Counted from the stretch's first letter, positions 1 to 9,075 are shown. The stretch is DNA of 46,396 bases from Martinezella miluonensis (GCF_900094545.1 NZ_FMAH01000050.1:1-46396), one strand, 5' to 3'. The notes: generated by a model not told the origin, from the sequence alone. Numbers and translations: made by a program.

Positions 1-56
1 ATCTCGAGAGCCGTCTGTTCGGGAGCGGGTTTCTTCAACATGTCCCAGTGAATCAT

Positions 57-114
57 AAACCCCCAGCCAAGGCCAGGGGTTTGTCAGCAATCTGAGCCCC
101 GGCAGGCCGGGGCT
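57..114. terminator. Tandem hairpins downstream of glnA
   Basis: Two inverted repeats lie between the left window edge and the glnA stop. The first pairs AAACCCC (57-63) with GGGGTTT (76-82). The second is a perfect 8-bp stem, AGCCCCGG (95-102) with CCGGGGCT (107-114). Read on the minus strand, the 57-82 hairpin ends in a short U run and can terminate glnA. The 95-114 hairpin is followed by TTTC on the plus strand and may serve a gene entering from the left. This is inferred from structure only. Confidence 0.55.
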
Positions 115-127
115 TTCGTATCTTATA

Positions 128-1537
128 TCAGACCGAATAGTACATGTCGTATTCGACCGGATGCGGGGTCATTTCGTAGCGCATGACTTCCTGCATCTTC
201 AGTTCGATGAAGGAATCGATCTGGTCGTCGTCGAAGACGCCGCCTGCGGTCAGGAACTTGCGATCCTTGTCGAGGCTTTCCAGTGCTTCGCGCAGCGAGC
301 CGCAGACTGTCGGGATCTTCTTCAGTTCCTTCGGCGGCAGATCGTAGAGATCCTTGTCCATGGCCTTGCCGGGATGGATCTTGTTCTTGATGCCGTCGAG
401 GCCGGCCATCAGCATGGCTGCGAAGCCCAGATATGGGTTGGCGGTCGGGTCAGGGAAGCGGACTTCGACGCGCTTTGCCTTCGGGTTCGAGCCGAACGGG
501 ATACGGCAGGAGGCGGAGCGGTTGCGAGCCGAGTAGGCGAGCAGAACCGGAGCTTCGTAGCCCGGGACGAGACGCTTGTAGGAGTTCGTCGACGGGTTGG
601 TGAAAGCGTTGATCGCCTTGGCATGCTTGATGATGCCGCCGATGTAGTAGAGGCAGCTCTCGGAGAGGCCTGCATATTCGTCACCAGCGAAGGTCGGCTT
701 GCCGCCCTTCCAGATCGACTGGTGAACGTGCATGCCCGAGCCGTTGTCGCCGAAAATCGGCTTCGGCATGAAGGTTGCCGTCTTGCCGTAGGCATTGGCG
801 ACCTGATGCACGACGTATTTGTAGATCTGCATGCCGTCGGCGCTGCGAACCAGCGTGTCGAACTTGATGCCGAGTTCGTGCTGGGCGGCAGCGACTTCGT
901 GGTGATGCTTTTCGACGACGACACCCATCTCGGTGAGAACCGTCAGCATCTCGGAACGCATGTCCTGGCAGCTGTCGATCGGCGGAACCGGGAAGTAGCC
1001 ACCCTTGACGCGGGGACGGTGACCGAGGTTGCCGGTCTCATAATCCGTATCGTCGTTGGACGGCAGTTCGCTGGAATCGAGCTTGAAGCCGGTATTGTAG
1101 GGGTCGGCCTTGTACTTGACGTCGTCGAAGACGAAGAATTCGGCTTCCGGGCCGAAGAAGGCGGTGTCGCCGATGCCGGAGGCCTTCAGGTAGGCTTCGG
1201 CCTTCTTGGCGGTGCCGCGCGGATCGCGATTGTAGGCTTCGCCCGAAACCGGATCGAGAATATCGCAGAGAATGACCATGGTGGATTGTGCGAAGAACGG
1301 ATCCATGTGGACCGTGTCCGGATCGGGCATCAGCACCATGTCGGATTCGTTGATGGCCTTCCAGCCCCCAATCGAGGAGCCGTCGAACATGACGCCGTCG
1401 GCGAACATGTCTTCGTCGACGCAGATCACGTCCATGGTAACGTGCTGAAGCTTGCCCTTCGGGTCGGTGAAACGCAAGTCAACGAACTTGACGTCGTTGT
1501 CCTTGATTTGCTTCAGAATATCGCTTGCGGTCGTCAT
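128..1537 (-). CDS. glnA: Glutamine synthetase type I (GlnA)
   Basis: ATP-dependent ligation of ammonia to glutamate, the central step of nitrogen assimilation. The cytoplasmic enzyme forms a dodecamer. The 469-residue length is normal for GSI. The N-terminal beta-grasp domain is followed by the catalytic domain, with the family motifs MFDGSSI, the glutamate-rich FFGPEAEFFVFD and the NGSGMHVHQS segment. The GSI-beta adenylylation loop is present as KDLYDLPP, with the modifiable tyrosine at about residue 398, so control by GlnE is expected. The gene lies 60 bp downstream of glnB on the same strand and has an AAGGGAAG ribosome site. Co-transcription with glnB from the sigma-54 promoter is expected, as in other rhizobia. 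Identification is very secure. Confidence 0.98.
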   Translation of the reverse strand: MTTASDILKQIKDNDVKFVDLRFTDPKGKLQHVTMDVICVDEDMFADGVMFDGSSIGGWKAINESDMVLMPDPDTVHMDPFFAQSTMVILCDILDPVSGEAYNRDPRGTAKKAEAYLKASGIGDTAFFGPEAEFFVFDDVKYKADPYNTGFKLDSSELPSNDDTDYETGNLGHRPRVKGGYFPVPPIDSCQDMRSEMLTVLTEMGVVVEKHHHEVAAAQHELGIKFDTLVRSADGMQIYKYVVHQVANAYGKTATFMPKPIFGDNGSGMHVHQSIWKGGKPTFAGDEYAGLSESCLYYIGGIIKHAKAINAFTNPSTNSYKRLVPGYEAPVLLAYSARNRSASCRIPFGSNPKAKRVEVRFPDPTANPYLGFAAMLMAGLDGIKNKIHPGKAMDKDLYDLPPKELKKIPTVCGSLREALESLDKDRKFLTAGGVFDDDQIDSFIELKMQEVMRYEMTPHPVEYDMYYSV

Positions 1538-1597
1538 TAAACTGCTTCCCTTGACTTAGATGACGATTACGAGCCTCGGCTGTGAGGGCCGGGCGGG

Positions 1598-1936
1598 TTA
1601 GATGGCGTCGATGCCCGTTTCACCGGTGCGGATTCGGATGACTTCCTCCACATTGGAGACGAAAATCTTTCCGTCGCCGATACGGCCGGTTTGGGCGGCC
1701 TTGCGGATGGCGTCGATCACCGCCTCCGCATTTTCGTCTGCCAATACGACTTCGACCTTCACCTTCGGCAGGAAGTCGACGACGTATTCGGCGCCGCGGT
1801 AAAGCTCCGTGTGGCCCTTTTGACGACCGAAGCCCTTCGCTTCCGTGACGGTGATACCCTGCAGGCCGACTTCCTGAAGGGCTTCCTTCACTTCGTCGAG
1901 CTTGAAGGGCTTGATGATCGCTTCGATCTTTTTCAT
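1598..1936 (-). CDS. glnB: Nitrogen regulatory protein PII (GlnB)
   Basis: A trimeric signalling protein that senses 2-oxoglutarate, ATP/ADP and, through uridylylation by GlnD, glutamine. It passes the nitrogen state to GlnE and NtrB. The 112-residue length is exact for the family. It starts MKKIEAIIKPFKLDEVK, and the T-loop TELYRGAEYVVDF carries the uridylylation tyrosine at residue 51. The B-loop TGRIGDGKIF and the C-terminal C-loop signature VIRIRTGE are present. It is the first gene of the glnBA unit. The GlnB rather than GlnK assignment rests on the glnA neighbour and the absence of amtB here. Confidence 0.97.
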   Translation of the reverse strand: MKKIEAIIKPFKLDEVKEALQEVGLQGITVTEAKGFGRQKGHTELYRGAEYVVDFLPKVKVEVVLADENAEAVIDAIRKAAQTGRIGDGKIFVSNVEEVIRIRTGETGIDAI

Positions 1937-2284
1937 GAGAAAATGTCTCTCCGCTTCTCCTGTTACAGCAGGACTACTCCCCGCTCGACCAACGTATGCA
2001 CGTATCGTGCCAAATGGGAAACGGCCTCTGTAAAAAATCCCGGCGAATTCGCACCGAGACGATGAATTGATGAGGATTTTTCAGAAAAATGGAAGAGATT
2101 TCGCGCCGAAATGGGTCGGATAAGTAAAATTTCGCAAAAAAGTGCCATGCACGTCATATTCCCGCTCTCACAAGACCTTGAATGAACTTGTTTAATCGAT
2201 GTGCAAATGCATATTCTTTGTTCAAAATGGATGCTGGAATTGCGGTTGTTTTTCAGGCAGATTTCGCGTCTATAATGTTGCCTC
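1937..2284. other. Divergent intergenic region glnB / nnr
   Basis: This 348-bp AT-richer spacer separates glnB (minus) from nnr (plus). It holds the sigma-54 promoter at 1997-2012. Further upstream, near 2149-2159, is the palindrome GTGCCATGCAC, and near 2204-2212 is GTGCAAATGCA. These could be NtrC half-sites at a typical enhancer distance, but neither fits the NtrC consensus well. I see no reading frame, tRNA or strong hairpin. Confidence 0.4.
1997..2012 (-). promoter_or_regulatory. Sigma-54 (-24/-12) promoter of glnBA
   Basis: Read on the minus strand the sequence is TGGCACGATACGTGCA. The invariant GG and GC doublets are separated by exactly ten bases, as RpoN promoters require, and the -24 half TGGCACG matches consensus. 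The only weak point is GTGCA in place of TTGCA. The site lies about 60 bp upstream of the glnB start codon, a suitable distance for a leader. NtrC-activated, RpoN-dependent glnB transcription is established in rhizobia. Use of this exact site is inferred. Confidence 0.75.
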
Positions 2285-3760
2285 ATGATGTTACCGCTCG
2301 CCGATCTGCTCCTCTCTCCCGACGATATGGCCGCAGTCGATAGGGACGCTGCGGCTTCCGGCATCGATTCCTACGGGCTAATGGAAAAAGCGGGGCAAGC
2401 CGTCACCGCAAGCGCGCTTCGGCACTTTCCCGAGGCGCTGCGTTTCGTCGTGCTTTGCGGACCGGGCAACAATGGCGGCGATGGCTATGTGGCGGCTCGC
2501 GCGCTGCAGCAGACGGGAGCCATGGTGCTGCTTTTCCATTTGGGTGACCCGGGGCGGCTGAAAGGCGATGCGGCACGCGCCTTTGCCGGCTGCCCGGTTG
2601 AGGGAGAGGCGATTGCAAGCTATGCGCCGCGCCCCGGCGATGTCGTCATCGACGCGATCTTTGGTGCGGGCTTGTCTCGTCCGGTTCCGGATGAAGTCGA
2701 GGCTGTCATTGCGCGCGTTGCCGAGGTGGACGTTCCCGTTATCGCCGTTGATTTGCCCTCCGGTCTTGACGGGTCGAGCGGTCAGATCCTTGGCGCAGCC
2801 TTTCGCGCGACGCACACCGTGACCTTCATGACGCGCAAGCCGGGTCATCTCCTGCTGCCCGGCCGCGATCTTTGCGGCCGACTGGAAGTCTTCGACATCG
2901 GCATTCCCGACCGGATTGTCCGCGCCCATGCCGATAGCTTGATCGGCGAAAATACCCCGGCACAATGGCAGGCAAAGATACCGTCGGCAGGTGCCGATAC
3001 TTACAAGTACAAGCGTGGTCATCTGGTCGTTTTTTCCGGTGGGCCTAATGCGACGGGCGCGGCGCGCATGTCCGCTATGGCCGGGCTGAAGGCTGGAGCG
3101 GGGCTTGTCACCATTGCTTCGCCGGCAGAGGCAATGAGCGTCAATGCGGGCCTGCTCACGGCAATCATGCTGCATGCTGTCGAGGATGAAGCGTCGTTGC
3201 GGGAATGGCTTGCCGATCAACGCCTTTCGACCTTCATTCTCGGACCTGGTTTTGGCACCGGCGAGAAGGCTCGACAATTCTGCCTCGCGCTCGCCGATCG
3301 CCATCTGGTGCTGGATGCCGATGGCATCACCTCGTTTCGCGACGACCCGAAAAGGCTTTTTGACGCCTTTACCGAGGGGCCGACACGATTGGTGCTGACG
3401 CCGCACGAAGGCGAGTTCGCACGGCTCTTCCCTGATATCGCCGCCGATACGGTCTTGAGTAAAGTCGACAAGGCGAGAGCGGCAGCTGCGAGAGCCCATG
3501 CCGCCATCATCTACAAGGGTGCCGATAGCGTCATTGCCGCGCCGGACGGAAGGGCGCTGATCAACGCCAACGCGCCGCCGTGGCTCGCCACAGCCGGCTC
3601 CGGCGATGTGCTGGCCGGTATCGTCGGCGGGCTTATGGCACAAGGCGCGCCGGCTTTTGAGGCCGCCGCCGCCGGGGTCTGGCTGCATGGCCTCGCTGGC
3701 CAGCATGCCGGCAAGGGGCTGACGGCCGAAGATCTCGTCGCCAACGTCAGGCCGCTTTGA
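2285..3760 (+). CDS. nnr: Bifunctional NAD(P)H-hydrate epimerase / ADP-dependent dehydratase
   Basis: Repairs NADHX and NADPHX, the hydrated damaged cofactors. The N-terminal YjeF_N (NnrE) domain epimerises R and S forms. The C-terminal ribokinase-fold NnrD domain dehydrates the S form using ADP. The N-domain covers about residues 10-215 and shows the GPGNNGGDGYVAAR motif at 59-72. The C-domain runs from about 225 to 485 and ends with the anion-hole motif AGSGDVLAG (about 437-445). At 491 residues it is the usual length for the fused bacterial enzyme. Two adjacent ATGs (2285 and 2288) are possible starts. It converges on the DUF72 gene with only a few bases between the stops. Confidence 0.93.
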   Translation: MMLPLADLLLSPDDMAAVDRDAAASGIDSYGLMEKAGQAVTASALRHFPEALRFVVLCGPGNNGGDGYVAARALQQTGAMVLLFHLGDPGRLKGDAARAFAGCPVEGEAIASYAPRPGDVVIDAIFGAGLSRPVPDEVEAVIARVAEVDVPVIAVDLPSGLDGSSGQILGAAFRATHTVTFMTRKPGHLLLPGRDLCGRLEVFDIGIPDRIVRAHADSLIGENTPAQWQAKIPSAGADTYKYKRGHLVVFSGGPNATGAARMSAMAGLKAGAGLVTIASPAEAMSVNAGLLTAIMLHAVEDEASLREWLADQRLSTFILGPGFGTGEKARQFCLALADRHLVLDADGITSFRDDPKRLFDAFTEGPTRLVLTPHEGEFARLFPDIAADTVLSKVDKARAAAARAHAAIIYKGADSVIAAPDGRALINANAPPWLATAGSGDVLAGIVGGLMAQGAPAFEAAAAGVWLHGLAGQHAGKGLTAEDLVANVRPL

Positions 3761-3764
3761 GTCG

Positions 3765-4571
3765 TTACTTTGCGACCTCTTGCTGCAAGGCAATCGCACC
3801 CGGAGGGGCGTTTACCTTGCCCTCGTGGATCATGAAGGCAAAGACATCGCGAGGTTCGACCTTGACCTTGCGGCCCGCATCGATCAGCGGCAGATCGTCC
3901 GGCACTTTGCCGTCTGCCCAGGTTTTCAGGCGATCGGCCCAGGCCTTCAGATCCTTCGGCGGATAGCAGGTCTTGATCTCGTCCGAGCCTTTCTGAAGGC
4001 GGGCATAGACGAAATCGGCGGTCACATCCGCGATCATCGGATATTCGAAATGTTCTGCGCAGACCGGTGCGACATTGTATTTCTCGAGCAGTACAATGAA
4101 CTCCGGCACCTTGAAGGAATCGTGCCGGACTTCGACAACGTGCTTCAGGGCAAGACCATCCTGCTTGGTCGGCAGCAGCTTCAGGAACGCCTCGAAATCA
4201 TCCGGGTCGAATTTCTTCGTCGGGGCAAACTGCCAAAGCAGCGGACCGAGATGATCCCCAAGCTCGCTGATGCCGGACTCCAGAAACTTCTGCATCGATT
4301 CACCGGCTTCGGACAGAACCCGGCGATTGGTGACGAAGCGCGTGGCCTTCAGGGAGAAGATGAACCCATCCGGCACATCGGCAGCCCATTTAGCGAAGAC
4401 CTCGGGCTTCTGCGTGCTGTAATAGGTGCCGTTGACCTCGATCACCTTCAGCTGACGGCTGGCGTAATTGAGTTCGTCCTTCTGCTTCAGCGTATCGGGA
4501 TAGAAGGTCCCGCGCCAAGGCTCAAAAGTCCAGCCGCCGATGCCTGTGCGGATTTCGCCCGCTTTGGTCAT
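3765..4571 (-). CDS. DUF72 family protein
   Basis: A TIM-barrel-like protein of the YecE/DUF72 family, whose biochemical role is not established. Family features visible are GIGGWTFEPWRGTFYP near the N-terminus, LKVIEVNGTYYSTQKPE, FSLKATRF and LLWQFAPT. The start is placed at the ATG preceded by GGAGGAGAGA, giving 268 residues; an ATG four codons upstream lies inside that ribosome site and is unlikely. It begins about 30 bp after the uvrA stop on the same strand, so read-through from the DNA-repair gene is probable. That is suggestive of, but no proof of, a nucleic-acid-related function. Confidence 0.85.
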   Translation of the reverse strand: MTKAGEIRTGIGGWTFEPWRGTFYPDTLKQKDELNYASRQLKVIEVNGTYYSTQKPEVFAKWAADVPDGFIFSLKATRFVTNRRVLSEAGESMQKFLESGISELGDHLGPLLWQFAPTKKFDPDDFEAFLKLLPTKQDGLALKHVVEVRHDSFKVPEFIVLLEKYNVAPVCAEHFEYPMIADVTADFVYARLQKGSDEIKTCYPPKDLKAWADRLKTWADGKVPDDLPLIDAGRKVKVEPRDVFAFMIHEGKVNAPPGAIALQQEVAK

Positions 4572-4604
4572 TCTCTCCTCCATGGACGTTCATCGGGTGA
4601 AACT

Positions 4605-7526
4605 TCACTCCGCCGCTGCAACTTTCTTCATCGGCCGCCGCTCCAGCAATTCTCTAAGGAACTGGCCCGTATAGGAGCGCTTCTCCTTGACGATGGTCTC
4701 CGGCGTGCCCACCGCCACGATCTCGCCGCCGCCATCGCCACCTTCGGGACCGAAATCAAGAATCCAGTCTGCTGTCTTGATGACTTCGAGATTGTGCTCG
4801 ATGACCACGACCGAATTGCCCTGATTGACCAACTCATGCAGCATTTCCAGAAGCTTGGCGACGTCGTGGAAATGGAGCCCGGTGGTCGGTTCGTCGAGAA
4901 TATAGAGCGTGCGGCCCGTCGATCGCTTCGACAGCTCCTTGGCTAGCTTGACGCGCTGCGCCTCGCCACCCGAAAGCGTATTGGCCTGCTGTCCCACCTT
5001 GATATAGCCGAGACCGACATCCTTCAGGCTCTGCAACTTGTCGCGCACGGCAGGGACGGCGGCAAAGAAATCGACCCCTTCTTCGACCGTCATGTCGAGC
5101 ACATCGGCGATCGACTTGGTCTTGAAGGTGACGTTCAGCGTCTCCCTGTTGTAGCGCTTGCCGTGGCAGACGTCGCAAGTCACGTAGACGTCGGGCAAGA
5201 AGTGCATCTCGATCTTGATAACGCCGTCGCCCTGGCAGGCCTCGCAGCGGCCACCTTTGACGTTGAAGGAGAAGCGGCCCGGCTGATAGCCGCGCGCCTT
5301 GGCCTCAGGCAGTCCGGCAAACCAGTCGCGGATCGGCGTGAAGGCGCCGGTATAGGTCGCCGGGTTCGACCGCGGCGTGCGGCCGATCGGCGATTGGTCG
5401 ATGTCGATCACCTTGTCGATATGTTCGAAGCCATCGATTCGATCATGATCGGCCGGGATTTCACGCGCGCCCATGACGCGCCGCGCAGCCGACTTGTAAA
5501 GCGTCTCGATCAGGAAGGTGGACTTGCCGCCGCCGGACACGCCGGTGACCGCCGTGAAGACGCCGAGCGGAATGGAGGCCGTGACATCCTTGAGGTTGTT
5601 GCCTCTTGCGCCGACGACCTTGATTTCCTTGCCCTTCTTGGGCTTCCGACGCTCTTCGGGAACGGGCACGCCAAGTTCGCCGGAGAGATATTTTCCCGTC
5701 AGCGACTTCGGGTTCGCCATGATGTCCTGCGGCGTCCCATGCGCAATGACCTGGCCGCCATGCACGCCGGCCGCCGGACCGATATCGACAACGTCGTCGG
5801 CCGTCAGGATCGCATCCTCGTCATGCTCGACGACAATAACCGTGTTGCCGATATCGCGCAGGTGCTTCAACGTTTCCAGAAGGCGGGCATTGTCGCGCTG
5901 ATGCAGGCCGATCGACGGTTCGTCGAGCACATAGAGCACGCCCGTCAGCCCCGAACCGATCTGCGATGCCAGCCGGATGCGCTGGCTTTCGCCGCCCGAA
6001 AGCGTGCCGGAATTGCGCGACAGGCTCAGATATTCGAGGCCGACATCGTTGAGGAAGCGCAGGCGATCGCGGATCTCCTTCAAAATACGCACCGCGATTT
6101 CGTTCTGCTTGTCGGTGAAGGTCTCCGGCAGCTCGTTGAACCAGTCGCGGGCGATGCGGATCGACATTTCCGCTACCTGACTGATGTGCAGCTTGTTGAT
6201 CTTGACCGCCAAGGCTTCCGGCTTCAGGCGATAGCCGTTGCAGGCCGGGCAGGGCGCCGCCGACATGTAACGCTCGATCTCTTCGCGCGCCCAGGCGGAA
6301 TCCGTTTCCTTCCAGCGGCGCTCAAGGTTCGGCACGATGCCTTCGAAATTCTTGTGCGTCGTGTAGGAACGGGCCCCATCGGCATAATGGAACTCGATCT
6401 TGTCTTCCGTGCCGTTCAGAATGACGTCCTGAGCCTTTTCGGATAGTTCGTTCCAACGGCTGCCGAGCTTGAAGCCGTAATGCTTGCCGAGCGCTTCGAG
6501 CGTCTGGTTGTAATAGGGCGAGCTGGTCTTGGCCCAGGGAGCAATTGCGCCGTCACGCAGCGTCCGCTCCGGCTCCGGCACGATCAGATCCCGATCGATC
6601 TTCTGCTGCGAGCCGAGGCCGTCGCAGGAAGGGCAGGCGCCGAAGGGATTGTTGAACGAGAACAGGCGTGGTTCGATTTCCGGAATGGTGAAGCCGGAAA
6701 CCGGGCAGGCAAACTTCTCCGAGAACAAAACGCGCTCATGCGTCTCGTTCAGCGACTTGTTGGCCGAGCCGCCGGCGGCGGTTTCTTCGGGCGGCAATGG
6801 CTTGTCGGCGAATTCAGCAACGGCAAGGCCATCGGCAAGACGCAGCGACGTTTCGAAGCTGTCGGCCAGGCGAGCCGCCATGTCGGGCCGCACGACGATA
6901 CGGTCGACCACCACGTCGATGTCGTGCTTGTACTTCTTGTCGAGCGCCGGCACATCGGCGATCTCGTAGAACTGCCCGTCGACCTTGACGCGCTGGAAGC
7001 CCTTTTTCATGAGCTCCGCCAGTTCCTTCTTGTATTCGCCCTTACGCCCGCGCACGAGCGGCGCCAGAATATAGAGCCTGGTGCCTTCCTCGTAGGCGAG
7101 CACCCGATCCACCATCTGGCTGACCGTCTGGCTCTCGATCGGCAGGCCGGTAACCGGCGAATAGGGCACGCCGACGCGCGCGAACAGCAGGCGCATATAG
7201 TCGTAGATTTCGGTGACCGTGCCGACCGTCGAGCGCGGATTGCGCGAGGTCGTCTTCTGCTCGATCGAAATGGCGGGCGACAGACCGTCGATCTGGTCGA
7301 CATCCGGCTTCTGCATCATTTCGAGGAACTGGCGCGCATAGGCCGAAAGGCTTTCGACATAGCGTCGCTGTCCCTCGGCGTAGATGGTGTCGAAGGCAAG
7401 CGACGACTTGCCGGAGCCGGAAAGGCCGGTCATGACAATCAGCTTGTTGCGCGGCAGGTCGAGGTCGATGCCCTTGAGATTGTGCTCGCGCGCACCACGT
7501 ATGGAAATAGTCTTCAGTTCGCTCAT
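4605..7526 (-). CDS. uvrA: Excinuclease ABC subunit A (UvrA)
   Basis: The damage-recognition ATPase of nucleotide excision repair; a dimer that loads UvrB at lesions. The 973 residues match the family. Two ABC-type nucleotide sites are visible: Walker A GLSGSGKSS at about 34-42 and GVSGGGKST in the C-terminal half, with signature motifs NSGTLSGGESQRIRLA and ANTLSGGEAQRVKLA. Zinc modules are seen as CPACNGYRL and as CEACQGDG paired with CDVCHGKRYN. Walker B segments YVLDEPSIGLH and YILDEPTTGLH are intact. It is transcribed away from ssb, and a LexA-type SOS box lies in the shared upstream region. Confidence 0.98.
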   Translation of the reverse strand: MSELKTISIRGAREHNLKGIDLDLPRNKLIVMTGLSGSGKSSLAFDTIYAEGQRRYVESLSAYARQFLEMMQKPDVDQIDGLSPAISIEQKTTSRNPRSTVGTVTEIYDYMRLLFARVGVPYSPVTGLPIESQTVSQMVDRVLAYEEGTRLYILAPLVRGRKGEYKKELAELMKKGFQRVKVDGQFYEIADVPALDKKYKHDIDVVVDRIVVRPDMAARLADSFETSLRLADGLAVAEFADKPLPPEETAAGGSANKSLNETHERVLFSEKFACPVSGFTIPEIEPRLFSFNNPFGACPSCDGLGSQQKIDRDLIVPEPERTLRDGAIAPWAKTSSPYYNQTLEALGKHYGFKLGSRWNELSEKAQDVILNGTEDKIEFHYADGARSYTTHKNFEGIVPNLERRWKETDSAWAREEIERYMSAAPCPACNGYRLKPEALAVKINKLHISQVAEMSIRIARDWFNELPETFTDKQNEIAVRILKEIRDRLRFLNDVGLEYLSLSRNSGTLSGGESQRIRLASQIGSGLTGVLYVLDEPSIGLHQRDNARLLETLKHLRDIGNTVIVVEHDEDAILTADDVVDIGPAAGVHGGQVIAHGTPQDIMANPKSLTGKYLSGELGVPVPEERRKPKKGKEIKVVGARGNNLKDVTASIPLGVFTAVTGVSGGGKSTFLIETLYKSAARRVMGAREIPADHDRIDGFEHIDKVIDIDQSPIGRTPRSNPATYTGAFTPIRDWFAGLPEAKARGYQPGRFSFNVKGGRCEACQGDGVIKIEMHFLPDVYVTCDVCHGKRYNRETLNVTFKTKSIADVLDMTVEEGVDFFAAVPAVRDKLQSLKDVGLGYIKVGQQANTLSGGEAQRVKLAKELSKRSTGRTLYILDEPTTGLHFHDVAKLLEMLHELVNQGNSVVVIEHNLEVIKTADWILDFGPEGGDGGGEIVAVGTPETIVKEKRSYTGQFLRELLERRPMKKVAAAE

Positions 7527-7648
7527 CGTCGTATGCAGGTCCCTTGGAGTCTGCCTTTATTTAGTGATGTCAGCTCGCGAGTCGAGGCTGAAATGAAAGG
7601 TTGGAGCCGGGTTTTCGATTCCGTTGACACGATCATAAAGACAAATTA

Positions 7649-7663
7649 GAACAAAGAAAGAAC
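7649..7663. promoter_or_regulatory. Alphaproteobacterial SOS box (LexA operator)
   Basis: The sequence is GAAC-AAAGAAA-GAAC, an exact match to the GAAC-N7-GAAC (GTTC-N7-GTTC) direct repeat recognised by LexA in Rhizobiaceae and other alphaproteobacteria. It lies 123 bp upstream of uvrA and 136 bp upstream of ssb, so it could control either or both divergent genes. uvrA is a classical SOS gene in this group. Confidence 0.85.
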
Positions 7664-7798
7664 AAAATTGCCTTTGGATATTTCTTTGTGGATGAAGATG
7701 CCTCTGGCAGTGCTGGAACAACACCTGATGATGGCAATGGTCTAAGGTGTGTCAATAAAATTTAGGGGCCGTCGATGGGCGGCAAATAGGGTGATGTC

Positions 7799-8368
7799 AT
7801 GGCCGGTAGTGTGAACAAGGTAATTCTGATTGGAAATCTCGGAGCGGACCCGGAAATCCGCCGCACGCAGGACGGCCGGCCGATCGCCAATCTCAACATC
7901 GCCACCTCGGAAACTTGGCGCGACCGTAATTCCGGCGAGCGCAAGGAAAAGACGGAATGGCATCGCGTTGTCATCTTCAATGAAGGCCTCTGCAAGGTCG
8001 CCGAGCAATATTTGAAGAAGGGCGCCAAGGTTTATATCGAAGGCGCGCTTCAGACGCGCAAATGGCAGGACCAGAACGGCCAGGATAAGTACTCGACGGA
8101 AATCGTGCTGCAGGGCTTCAATTCGACCCTCACCATGCTGGATGGCCGCGGAGAAGGCGGCGGCTCGGAAGGCGGCAGTCGTGGCGGTCGCGGCGGCGGT
8201 GACTTTGGTGGCGGCTATGGCGGTGATTATGGTGGCGACGATTACGGCCAGCCGTCCTCGCAGGGCGCTTCGCGCGGTGGCGGAGGCGGTAACCGCGGCG
8301 GTGGTAGCCCGGCAGGCGGTAGTGGCGGCAACTTTTCGCGCGATCTGGACGACGATATCCCGTTCTGA
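7799..8368 (+). CDS. ssb: Single-stranded DNA-binding protein
   Basis: Coats single-stranded DNA during replication, recombination and repair. The OB-fold occupies about residues 1-112 and begins MAGSVNKVILIGNLGADPEIR. A long glycine-rich disordered linker follows, and the acidic tip DDDIPF at the C-terminus docks partner proteins. The 189 residues are normal for rhizobial SSB. It is divergent from uvrA with a shared upstream region containing an SOS box, and is followed by a strong intrinsic terminator. Confidence 0.97.
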   Translation: MAGSVNKVILIGNLGADPEIRRTQDGRPIANLNIATSETWRDRNSGERKEKTEWHRVVIFNEGLCKVAEQYLKKGAKVYIEGALQTRKWQDQNGQDKYSTEIVLQGFNSTLTMLDGRGEGGGSEGGSRGGRGGGDFGGGYGGDYGGDDYGQPSSQGASRGGGGGNRGGGSPAGGSGGNFSRDLDDDIPF

Positions 8369-8399
8369 GCCTGACGGCACAGCCGAAGGATTTTCTCGA

Positions 8400-8424
8400 A
8401 GCCCGCCTTATCGGCGGGCTTTTT
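8400..8424 (+). terminator. Intrinsic terminator of ssb
   Basis: The perfect stem AGCCCGCC / GGCGGGCT closes on a TATC-type loop and is followed by a run of five T (8420-8424). It starts about 30 bp after the ssb stop codon. Confidence 0.9.
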
Positions 8425-8442
8425 GCGTGACGAGGCCAAATT

Positions 8443-9075
8443 TCAGGGAAGAGTCAGCGCCGCCCTTGCACCGTCCACGACGAATTGCGCGGCAAGCGCG
8501 GCGAGAATGACCCCGAGCAGGCGGGTCAGGATGGCGCGGCCGGTCGCTCCGAGCATGCGGTCGAGCCTGTCGGAAATGGCAAGTGCGGCAAAGACGAGGG
8601 CAAGATTGACGGCGATGACGCCGATCAGTTGCGCGCGGTCGAGCGTCGTCTGCAGCGAGCCTGCCAGCAGGATCGTGGCCGAGATTGCGCCCGGACCGGC
8701 GATCAGGGGCAGGGCGAGCGGAAAGACTGCGATATTGCGGATATGATCCTGCGTGATCGCCACCTCGGTCGTCTTTTCCTTCCGGTCCTGCCGCCGCTCG
8801 AATACCATCTCGAAAGCGATCCAGAAAAGCAGCAGGCCGCCTGCGATACGGAAGGCGCCGATGGAGATGCCGAGAACGCCGAGGACGCTCGCGCCGAACA
8901 GGGCAAAAGCCGCCAGAATGAAGAAGGCGATCAGCGAGCCGCGCAAGGCCACCTGCTTGCGCTCGGAGCGGTTCATGCCAGCCGTGAGGCCGATGAACAA
9001 CGGCGCTAGCCCCGGCGGATCGACTGTGACAAGGAGAGTCGTGAAGGCATTGATCAGCGTATCCGCACTTGCCAT
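8443..9075 (-). CDS. MarC family integral membrane protein
   Basis: A small multi-helix inner-membrane protein of the MarC/YchE family, whose transport substrate and role remain unproven. The protein has about six hydrophobic segments, with the family signature LLVTVDPPGLAPLFIGLT near the N-terminus and the repeated motif LPLIAGPGAISATILLA in the second half. I place the start at 9075 because CGGGGAA lies just upstream and it gives 210 residues, the usual size. In-frame ATGs at 9114 and 9153 would add a charged extension without an obvious role. It converges on ssb and is divergent from gyrA. Confidence 0.88.
   Translation of the reverse strand: MASADTLINAFTTLLVTVDPPGLAPLFIGLTAGMNRSERKQVALRGSLIAFFILAAFALFGASVLGVLGISIGAFRIAGGLLLFWIAFEMVFERRQDRKEKTTEVAITQDHIRNIAVFPLALPLIAGPGAISATILLAGSLQTTLDRAQLIGVIAVNLALVFAALAISDRLDRMLGATGRAILTRLLGVILAALAAQFVVDGARAALTLP

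Noticed and set aside
161..1540. Long plus-strand open frame of 459 codons across glnA, and similar frames opposite nnr (2378-3799), uvrA (5163-6446, 6480-7649) and metG (32501-33877)
   Set aside because: These are antisense shadows of highly expressed high-GC genes. They are rich in Arg, Asp and Val, have no ribosome sites, and the opposite strand is a certain gene.
8142..8510. Alternative frame across the glycine-rich linker of ssb
   Set aside because: It results from the GGC/GGT repeats of the SSB linker and ends in the terminator; ssb itself is certain.
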